A stretch of DNA of 16,490 bases. It comes from Thalassiosira profunda (taxonomy: Eukaryota > Bacillariophyta > Thalassiosirophyceae > Thalassiosirales > Thalassiosiraceae). The notes below the pieces were generated by a model. That model worked only from the letters and a program-made list of their open reading frames with translations, did not search any database and was not told the DNA's origin. Shown here piece after piece: positions 1 through 7,400 of the stretch. The stretch's first letter is position 1; each line of letters begins with the position of its first letter. The translations under genes and the position numbers were made by a program. The stretch covers positions 1 to 16,490 of the forward strand of contig JALLAP010000372.1 in assembly GCA_036939355.1 (NCBI GenBank). The letters run 5' to 3'.

Positions 1-2088
1 ATGGCTTTTGGGCCCTCTGGCAGAATGTGGAAATGGCTCCGCAAAAGTGGAAATGCCCTCCGGCCGTGGCAACGACAAGTCGAGTGGGAGAGGGCGCGGC
101 TCGTCCAAGACGATGCGCAAGCGCTAGCCGCCGTCGAGGCAAAGGTCGAACGAGACTACGGTTTCGTACCCGACCTGACCCTCTCCACCCACCTCAATGC
201 GCGCCGCGTACTCGGTATGAAGCCCATGGCTGATTACCAAAACTCCATCCTGAACAAGGCCTTCCACGACCTGACCGCCGGCAGTGTCGTTCCGCCCGCC
301 GCAGCCCAGCTGATCGGGCTGGGCTTCAAGTTCATCCCCGTGCCCAAGAAGACTACCTCTCACGAGGTGGCCGTCAAGGGCGCGGAACGCCTGATCCGAC
401 AAGTCGGACTGGCGTGCGAATTTGCCGACAGCATCGAAGAGTTGCAGCCCACCAAGCTGTACCTCAAGTCGGCCTACCAGCCGGGCCTGCCGCCGCGGGA
501 GATCGACGCCCGCCTGAGCGCCTTCGAGAAGGAGCTCACGGCCCTCTTTCGGGAGCGCCGCGGCACGCCCAACATCAACCTCTTCCTCCGCCGTTTGCAA
601 CGCGAGCTGCGGGGTGATGACTCCATTGTCTTTGCGAGCGCCGACAAGGGCCTCGGCCCCGTCGCTGTCGAGCTCACGAGATACGTCCGCGACGGGCTCC
701 GCCATCTACTGGACGCGGAGACGTACGAGCTGGTGTCGGAGGGGCAAGCCCTCGCCGCCGCCGCCGAATTGAAGGCGGAGATCTTCGACTGGACGGTGCG
801 GCATCGAAAGGTGCTCGCCGACTCGGCCGTGGCCTTCCTCCGCTCCAAGCTGGACGCCGCGCTGGAAGACCCCTTCGGGTACTTCTACTTGTTGTACAAG
901 TTGCACAAGACTCCGCTGAAGACACGCCCTGTCTGCTCGGATTGCGCGTCGTTGACTCACCCCATCGGACAGTGGATCGACGAGATGCTCCAGCCCATCG
1001 TCCAACGCCAACGGACGTACTTCAAGGACTCGTTCGAGCTCAAGCGGGAGCTCGATGGGCTCGTGATCCCGTCCAACGCAAGCCTCTTCTCCTTCGACGC
1101 CGTCTCGATGTACACTAACATCGATACGGAGGACTGCATCGCGGCCTTGTCGGCGTTCCTTCGCTCGGACGCCGCCACCAAACGCTTCGACTTTCCGCCC
1201 GAGGCGCTGGTCGAGGCCATCGCCCTCGTCATGCGCAACAACCGCATGCGATTCGGCGACCTCGTCGTACTGCAGAAGTGGGGCGTGGCGATGGGGATGG
1301 CGCCCGCGCCGCCGATTGCCAACCTCTTTGTGGCATTGCACGAAGAGGACGGCGGCGTCCTGGACTTTCTGGGCACTTCGCTGATGCTCCTTCGGCGCTT
1401 CATCTACGACGGCCTCGGCATCTGGATCCACCATGCCGATCCTGCTGTCGACGCCAACAACTGGGCCGCCTTCCAGCGAGCCGTCAACGCTGGGGGATTA
1501 GAGTGGGAGTTCACGCCCCGCTCAAAGGAGGTCCTCTTCATGGACCTCCGCATCAACATCGTCGGATCGAAGATCGAGACGAGCCTTTACTCGAAGCCGC
1601 TCGCCCTTCACCTCTACCTGCCGCCCCACTCGAGCCACCCGCCAGGCATGCTGACGGGGCTCGTCATGGGCCAGGTGCTTCGCGCCTACTCGCTCTGCTC
1701 CAGGCAGAGCGACGCCGAGGACGAGCTGTGCAAGTTCTACGGCCGCTTGCTCGACCGCGGCCACAGGCCGAAGACGCTCACGCCGCTCTTCTTGAAGGCC
1801 ATCGACAACGCCTTCCAGTACCTTTCGAGGAGCGTGGAGCAACGCGCGGAGATCAAGGAGCAGAGACGGCTCGCCAGCAAACGGCGCGTCTTCCTGCACC
1901 TGCCCTTCCATCCGAACGACCCTCCCTCGCGAGAGATTCAGAGTCTCTGGCGCCGCCTTGTGCAGCGTCCTCGCGGGAAAACTGCACTGAATCGGCTTCG
2001 GTGCAGAAGTGGAGTCCTGGTACCGATCGACCAGCTGGTCATTGCATACAGCAGGGCTCCCAATTTGGGGAACCTCTTTTTGCCATGA
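1..2088 (+). CDS. Penelope-like reverse transcriptase ORF, no GIY-YIG endonuclease, altered catalytic box
   Basis: A 695-codon open frame that begins with ATG at the window edge, so it may extend upstream. Motifs in RT order: D-K-G-L-G-P at 215-220 (like the ADKNLG block upstream of Penelope-like RTs), Y-K-L-H-K with R-P-V at 299-311, motif A S-F-D with D366, motif B W-G-V-A-M-G-M-A-P at 427-435, motif C R-R-F-I-Y-D at 465-470, then V-L-F-M-D-L at 511-516 and a late A-Y-S-R-A-P-N-L-G-N-L at 682-692. The last resembles the block that precedes the GIY-YIG nuclease in Penelope-like elements, but the ORF stops right after it, so no endonuclease is present. Motif C should hold two aspartates; here the first is Tyr469 (TAC, one base from GAC), so catalysis is probably lost unless this family differs. 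Family assignment is by motif recall. Another non-LTR or host-domesticated RT is possible. Confidence 0.65.
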   Translation: MAFGPSGRMWKWLRKSGNALRPWQRQVEWERARLVQDDAQALAAVEAKVERDYGFVPDLTLSTHLNARRVLGMKPMADYQNSILNKAFHDLTAGSVVPPAAAQLIGLGFKFIPVPKKTTSHEVAVKGAERLIRQVGLACEFADSIEELQPTKLYLKSAYQPGLPPREIDARLSAFEKELTALFRERRGTPNINLFLRRLQRELRGDDSIVFASADKGLGPVAVELTRYVRDGLRHLLDAETYELVSEGQALAAAAELKAEIFDWTVRHRKVLADSAVAFLRSKLDAALEDPFGYFYLLYKLHKTPLKTRPVCSDCASLTHPIGQWIDEMLQPIVQRQRTYFKDSFELKRELDGLVIPSNASLFSFDAVSMYTNIDTEDCIAALSAFLRSDAATKRFDFPPEALVEAIALVMRNNRMRFGDLVVLQKWGVAMGMAPAPPIANLFVALHEEDGGVLDFLGTSLMLLRRFIYDGLGIWIHHADPAVDANNWAAFQRAVNAGGLEWEFTPRSKEVLFMDLRINIVGSKIETSLYSKPLALHLYLPPHSSHPPGMLTGLVMGQVLRAYSLCSRQSDAEDELCKFYGRLLDRGHRPKTLTPLFLKAIDNAFQYLSRSVEQRAEIKEQRRLASKRRVFLHLPFHPNDPPSREIQSLWRRLVQRPRGKTALNRLRCRSGVLVPIDQLVIAYSRAPNLGNLFLP

Positions 2089-3263
2089 GGCCTGCACGGC
2101 CTTTATGATATCTACCTACGTAGCGGGATTGGGCCAAAACTCTAGTCAAGCGGATGGGCCGGGAGGCCAGGCCGGGCCGGCCGGGGCGCATCTTCTCGTG
2201 TGGTGGCCGGGGAATCACGAGAATTTGTACGGGAGAGAAGTGAAGCCGTGTGTCGCTGACCCCAAGGAAATCGAAGAGGTTTGCTTCCATCGGGGGATGG
2301 TAAATGAGCTCGGTGATGTCCCACTCTCCATAGTCGGATATCCAGATCGTCACCACTGCCAAAAATGTTCCCAATTCCTTTTGAGCCGTGATATAATATG
2401 GGCTTCCGTCCTCTTGCCACGTTCCATCGCTGCTCAATAACGGTGCCCCCTTGCTCGTGCGTTTTGACAATCTCATACATGGCCTTTTTGCTCGGTATTC
2501 TTCCCGCACTTGCCATCTTTGCAATTGCAGTGCCCCTCTTCCTCGATCCTTTCGGGCCCTTCAGAGCAAGCGCAAGTGCATGGCTCTTGCTGTAGAATCC
2601 ATCATCTTGGAAGAAAACCGTGTGGTCGCGCATCTCCTTCGCCAACCGCAACAGTTTGGGCACCAGACAACTCAAGATATCTTCCATTGCGTCAAGAATA
2701 GCCGAAGGGAAGCAGGAACGCACACGAGAGTGCCCTTGCAGTACCGCGCAATCACATCAGATATGCTCTCCAGCTCCGAGCTCATGCGCAGCAGGTTGGA
2801 TGTATGGTGGTGGAGCGGGTGATCGGCGAAGTCCAGTGTTGCAAAGCAGGAATATTTCTCTGCCACTTTGCAAACAGATTTGCGAATGCCAGGAAGGGTA
2901 ACCACCGCCCTCTCAATTTCACTTCTGATTGCCCATATCGGCCCCCAGTGTGCGTCTCGGGGGCTGTCAAAGTATACCCCGCGCAGAGCCAACAAGTCGG
3001 CAAATTTCTTCTTCCGCAGGCCGCTATCCGCATCTCCGACGCAGGTCCATTCGATATCCTCCGCATACCTCCAAAGATCCCGCACAGCTCGGATATCGTG
3101 GGTGGTCACCGGCGGCGGCGGCTGCGTGTGACAATCCAGCTCCATCTCCGTTGTTTGCAGGAGCTTTGGCGGCGGCGCGGGACCGGCGCAAGCAATTTCG
3201 TTCGTGCGCCACCGCCTCTTCCCGGGCTTCAAAGGCGGCGGCGCAGACGTCGCACTGCCACAT
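2039..3263 (-). pseudogene. Frameshifted zinc-finger (C2HC) hypothetical gene
   Basis: A minus-strand gene whose coding sense passes through successive frames. The likely start is the ATG at 3263 (M-W-Q-C-D-V-C), giving a single finger C4-x2-C7-x12-H20-x3-C24 of a type I recall as common in stramenopile proteins. Near 3165-3195 the sense moves to a second frame (about 3180-2725, including D-L-W-R-Y-A-E-D-I-E-W). At the CACAC run 2721-2725 it moves to a third frame, consistent with a 2-base indel. At the C5 run 2446-2450 it moves to a fourth frame, consistent with a 1-base indel, which stays open to the stop at 2039. The frames abut cleanly with no obvious GT-AG introns, so decay or sequence errors are the likeliest causes. 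The 3' end overlaps the convergent reverse transcriptase ORF by 50 bases. Function unknown. Confidence 0.5.
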
Positions 3264-3587
3264 CGACCGGAGGCCCTCACCCCGGCAGCGGTGGCGGCGG
3301 CGGCGGCAAGGGGGCCGCACGGCGCGGGAAGGGCGGGCTGGCGGCGCGGGCAACGTCCGGCGTGGAGAGGGTGGCGGCGGCGCGGGGGCTGGAGGAGAAG
3401 GGCCGGCGCGCGGGGTGAGCGGAGGTGGATTTTGGAGCGGTGACGCTTCTTTCGGCGAGGGGCGAGCGTTTGGTTTGCAACTCCTGCTTTTTGTTTTTTG
3501 TGCGGAACGGGGGGAGTCAACCCAATGTGTGGCGTCTCGCGGCCCAGACACAGGCGATTTTCCTTTTGGAAAAAATCCGGCTTCTTT
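3264..3587. other. GC-rich spacer with trinucleotide-like runs
   Basis: No convincing gene. It is dominated by GGC/CGG runs (about 3290-3410) followed by a more AT-balanced stretch. The overlapping open frames on both strands are Arg/Pro/Ala/Gly-rich, as expected from low-complexity GC-rich DNA. It may hold the promoter and 5' UTR of the broken zinc-finger gene, but no defined element is visible. Confidence 0.5.
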
Positions 3588-3943
3588 CTATTTTGAGATT
3601 GTACGTAAGGCGAAGTAGGCTCTCGCCTCCCTTGTCTCGACGTACTTGAGCCGCATATTCGGCGTCAAAGCCTTGAGCAGGAACTTGCGGTTGACTTGCT
3701 TGTCGGTGAAGTCCTCGGCGTCTTCGCTGAGGTACTTGAGCTCCTTCAGGATGGCCCAGAGCCGCTCGGCTCCCTCGACGCTCGTCATGGAAGAGGGCCA
3801 CGTGTAGCCGTCCTCCTCGCCTCGATTTGGTTCTCGTATGCGAACTTTCCGCAGACGTCTCCTGCAAGCTGTTGCACGTGCTTGACAAAGTTGGTCTTCA
3901 TCGTGGCAGCCGTAGCCGACCAGTCGCAAATCTTCTCCGTCAT
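3588..3943 (-). pseudogene. Frameshifted hypothetical ORF (possibly gag-like)
   Basis: ATG at 3943 opens a frame beginning M-T-E-K-I-C-D-W that stops at 3785. A second minus frame, offset by -1, continues with coding-like sequence (…G-A-E-R-L-W-A-I-L-K-E-L…) to a stop at 3588. The frames meet in the repetitive GAGGCGAGGAGG stretch on the minus strand (around 3811-3825), where a 1-base gain or 2-base loss would explain the break. Together they would encode about 118 residues, mostly charged and helical. The sequence L-L-K-A-L-T-P-N-M-R is vaguely like the capsid-region helix of copia Gag proteins, but that is weak. It could equally be a host gene remnant or a split exon. Confidence 0.35.
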
Positions 3944-4134
3944 AATCTTACAGAAATCTACTTAAAATTTGAATAGGAGGATACTCTTCTCAAGTCGAAG
4001 TGGGGTTTGCACAATGTCGGCTGCGCCTGGCATTACTGTGAGAGAATAGCAGCGTAAATATCTCTGATTCTTCCAACTGATTCATCCTCTTTGCAAGTAC
4101 ATAACTACTTGGCCCCGCATAGCGGCTAGCGGAG

Positions 4135-4139
4135 GCCGC
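4135..4139. repeat. Left copy of 5-bp target site duplication (GCCGC)
   Basis: GCCGC directly precedes the first base of the 5' LTR and is repeated directly after the 3' LTR at 10163-10167. A 5-bp duplication is the standard size for Ty1/copia integrases. Confidence 0.93.
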
Positions 4140-4390
4140 TGTTGGGCGTGGAGCGGTTCGAGCAAGCGCGAGTCGGTTGGGTGCGACTGATGGCGAGTAT
4201 GATCGCCATACTAGCTTCGCGAGGAAGCGAGTCACGCGGCCAGTTACGCGCGTAACTGCGAGAGCCACGCAGCCGATGCACGCACGGAGAGGGCGAGAGT
4301 GAAGAGGTAAGAGCCATGGGCTCAATTTTATTAGGCAATCTCAGTATCCAATGTTATTGCTGTAGCGTCTGTATTGACGTCTTCTCAACA
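4140..4390 (+). repeat. 5' LTR
   Basis: 251 bp, TGTTG…CAACA. The first about 120 bases are rich in short dyads, including an 18-bp perfect palindrome at 4241-4258. There is no TATA box. T-C-A-A-T-T-T at 4322-4328 fits the initiator consensus YYANWYY with A4324 as a possible transcription start. This would make U3 about 4140-4323 and R-U5 about 67 bases. A tiny uORF (ATG TTA TTG CTG TAG) lies at 4351-4365. Confidence 0.95.
4241..4258. repeat. 18-bp perfect palindrome in U3 (copy at 10013-10030)
   Basis: CAGTTACGCGCGTAACTG is fully self-complementary. It is the last of four consecutive dyads in U3: AGTCG/CGACT (4171-4175, 4184-4188), ATGGCGA/TCGCCAT (4190-4196, 4203-4209), GCTTC/GAAGC (4214-4218, 4224-4228) and this palindrome. 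These may be dimeric transcription-factor sites or RNA hairpins near the 3' end of the genomic RNA. Confidence 0.8.
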
Positions 4391-4403
4391 TTGCCTAATA
4401 AAA
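4326..4403 (+). promoter_or_regulatory. Inverted repeat spanning LTR/internal junction: candidate self-priming primer and primer-binding site
   Basis: TTTTATTAGGCAAT at 4326-4339 is the exact reverse complement of ATTGCCTAATAAAA at 4390-4403. The right arm starts on the last LTR base and covers the position where minus-strand priming must occur. Pairing ends at 4326/4403 (A4325 does not pair with G4404), close to the putative initiator at 4322-4328. If the RNA begins near 4324-4326, its first 13-15 bases could fold onto the binding site with their 3' end opposite base 4391, exactly at the LTR edge. Tf1 uses this logic with an 11-base primer. The binding site begins TTG, not TGG, so it does not match a CCA-ended tRNA. 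The pairing is seen directly; the mechanism is inferred. Confidence 0.72.
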
Positions 4404-4449
4404 GGCGGAACCTTCGTGGGTTGCCGAGGGCAGCTAGCACGAGGGTGAC

Positions 4450-7400
4450 ATGAGCCGACAGGCTGCGGCCGGCCGAGGAGGCCGAGGAGGCCGCGGCGCC
4501 CGTGGGGGCCGGTTCAACGCGCGTGGGTTTGCTGGAGCGCCCAAGGCGTACAGGTCTGCCATCGAAGAGATCCAGGACGAAACCTACAACACTGGGCACG
4601 CCAAGTATGCGGCGCAGTGCAAGGAGACCACCAAGAATCTCGCCAACTACATCGCAAGGACCGGTGGGGATGAGAGCTTCCTCGCTGCCAAGACGGTGCG
4701 CACCGGCGAGGAACAGACAATCGAGTTGCCAGCGGCGGTAGACCCCGCCGATGCCGACGCCGTGCTCATGAGAAATGAGGAGCTGAGGGGCATCGCGAAG
4801 CGGCGCCAGAAGCTGGACGCGGCCGTGAAGAAGGGGTTTGCGCTGATATGGGGGCAGTGCTCCCAGGACGTGAAGTCGAAGCTGGAGGAATCGGAGGGGT
4901 GGGAGACCATCTTCGAGCAGCAGCAGCTGCACCTCCTCATGCAAAAGATCAACCGGATCTGCGTGGGATTCGACGAGCACAAGCAGGGCACCATGGCGCT
5001 GGTTGAGGGGCTGAAGGCCCTGTTCCTCTACAGGCAGGGGAAGGACCAGCCGACCGAGCAGTTCACGAAGAACCTGCTGAGTCTGTACACAACCGTCGAG
5101 CAATTCGGGGGGTCCCCCGGGGACCAGGAGGGTTTGGTGCGGGACAAGTTGCAGTCCATGCACGGGGAGGATCCTCCCCGCGTTGCGGACGTGGACAACC
5201 CGACCGACGCCGAGAAGGCGTTGGCAAAGGCCGAGGTGACCGAGGAGATCAAGGCTGCCCTGATCATGAGCGGGGCAGACAAGATCAGGTTCGACTCGCT
5301 GCGGCGCGAGCTGAACAACGACTTCATGGCGGGGCACGACAACTGGCCCAAGACGGCCGAGGAGGCGAAGCTGCGCCTCCAGCACTACCAGCCGATCGTC
5401 ACGCCCACCTACAGGGCCGATACCCCTCGCCATGACGGCGTGGCCTTCATGCAAGGAGGGGGCGGCGGCAAGGGCGGTGGCGGCAAGGCCGACGCGGAGA
5501 ACGAGGACGGGGTCCAGTACAACAAGGCAGGAGAGTCTGCCTGCTTCCACTGCGGCCAGGAAGGCCACTGGCAGGCAAACTGCCCCGACAAGAAGGCCGA
5601 GATGGAGGCCGAGCTGCACATGCAGCAGGCGGCCCTGGACTCGGTGGACGAGGGGGACGAGGAGGAGTATTCGATGCTCAACGTGACCCTCCTGCAGGAG
5701 GAGGAGGGGCTGCCCAAGGACCGTTACTACCTGGACAACTGCTCCACGGTGACGTCGCTGGTGAACGACGCCCACATCTCCGAGCTCAAGACCGTGAGTC
5801 GGGGGCTGGACGTGAACTACAACGCCGGCAGGACCACCACCAAGCGCGTCGGAAAGCTGGGGCCCCTCCAGGCCTGGCATCTCCCCAAGGGCATCGCCAA
5901 CATCATCTCCCAGAACGAGCTGGAGAAGTTCGTCCGAGTCACCTACGACAGCCGGGATGGGTACTACGTCGCGCACACCAAGGGTGGACCCGTCCGCTTC
6001 TACAAGGACGAGAAGGGACTGCCGTACCTCGACATCAAGGAGTCCGACGATGCCGCGGCCCTGCTGTTTGTGCAGACGGTGCGCCAGGGCTTCGAGGGGT
6101 TCACCAAGAAGGAGGTGCTCAAGGCCAAGGAGGCGAGGCGTGCGCAGGGTATGCTCGGCGGTCCCAGCAAAGCTGATTTTGCGGGCTTGGTAAGCAGCAA
6201 CATGATCCACAACTGTCCCATAGAACGCGCCGACGTGACTAATGCCGACAAAATCTTCGGTCCCGACCTCCCAGGAGTGAGGGGACACACCACTAGGAGA
6301 AAGCCGTCGCCTGTTACGGCGGATTACGTGAAGATACCGAGGGAATTTGTGTTGGGGAACAAAGTGGTCACGTTGGCGGCGGACGTGTTCTTCGTGGACG
6401 GGATCCCGATGCTGCTTACCTTGTCTCGTAGGATCCAGTTTCTGACCGCTGAGCATACGCCTAGCCGCACATCTAAAAACCTAGCCAAGCACGTGACCAG
6501 AGTGTTGCAAGTGTACTACCGCGCGGGCTTCAAGGTCCGATACGTGCTAATGGACGGGGAATTCGAGAAGGTGAAGGATCACCTCCCCGGCATCGTGTGC
6601 AACACGACGGCGGCCAAAGAGCATGTGGCCGAGGCCGAGCGGAAGATCAGAGTGGTGAAGGAGCGGATGCGCGGCATCATCTGCACGCTGCCGTTCAAGC
6701 TATGGCCGAAGCGGATGGTGATAGAGCTGTGCTACTTTGTGGTGCTGTGGCTGAACGCGTTTCCGACCAAGTCGGGAATCTCGGCGGAGTACTCTCCGAG
6801 GGAGCTGATTGTCCGCTGGAAGCTGGACTACAAGAAGCACTGCCGAGTGCCGTTCGGCGCGTACTGTGAGGTTCACGACGAGCCGTCGCCGTCCAACTTG
6901 GTCACCGTGCCTCGGACGCACGAGGCTATCGCGGTGGGAACGTCCGGAAACTTGCAAGGGAGCGTGAAGTTCTTCAGCCTGACCACCGAGAGGGTCATCA
7001 AGAGGCGGAACTTCACCGAAATGAAGATGCCCGAGAGCATCATCCGCAAGGTAGAGGCGATTGCCACGCGGGAGAAGCGGCCGAGCCGCAACCGTTTCCT
7101 GAACAGGAAGAAGGAACCGTTCTCCTGGACCGACGAGGTGCCAGAGGACGACCCCGAATTCCAGGGGCTCCTGGAGGATCCCGAGGAGGCACCGTTCCCC
7201 GACGTATCGGCTGAGTTCCCAGGAGTGGAGCTGGAGCGGGACGCCCCAGTCACGGCCGTGGAAGACGAGCCCGAGCCTCCGACGGACGAGCAAGCCGCGG
7301 CGGCGCTAGAAAACGCCGGGATTGACCCCGAGCGGTTCATCCGAGAGGCCGCCGAGCGCGAGGAACGTGACCTGCAGGGGCCGGCCGTGATAGAGGCCGA

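Noticed and set aside
3290..3410. GGC/CGG-rich stretch as a CRISPR-like or tandem array
   Set aside because: There are no regular repeat units with spacers; it is irregular low-complexity GC-rich sequence.
4391..4410. Conventional tRNA primer-binding site after the 5' LTR
   Set aside because: The sequence begins TTGCC, not TGG, and I see no tRNA 3'-end complement; the self-complementary explanation fits better.
4354..6456. 700-codon antisense open frame opposite Gag-protease-integrase, ending in the 5' LTR
   Set aside because: It is Leu/Val/His/Arg-rich with no motif, and mirrors the GC-rich codons of the intact Gag-Pol frame; a coding shadow.
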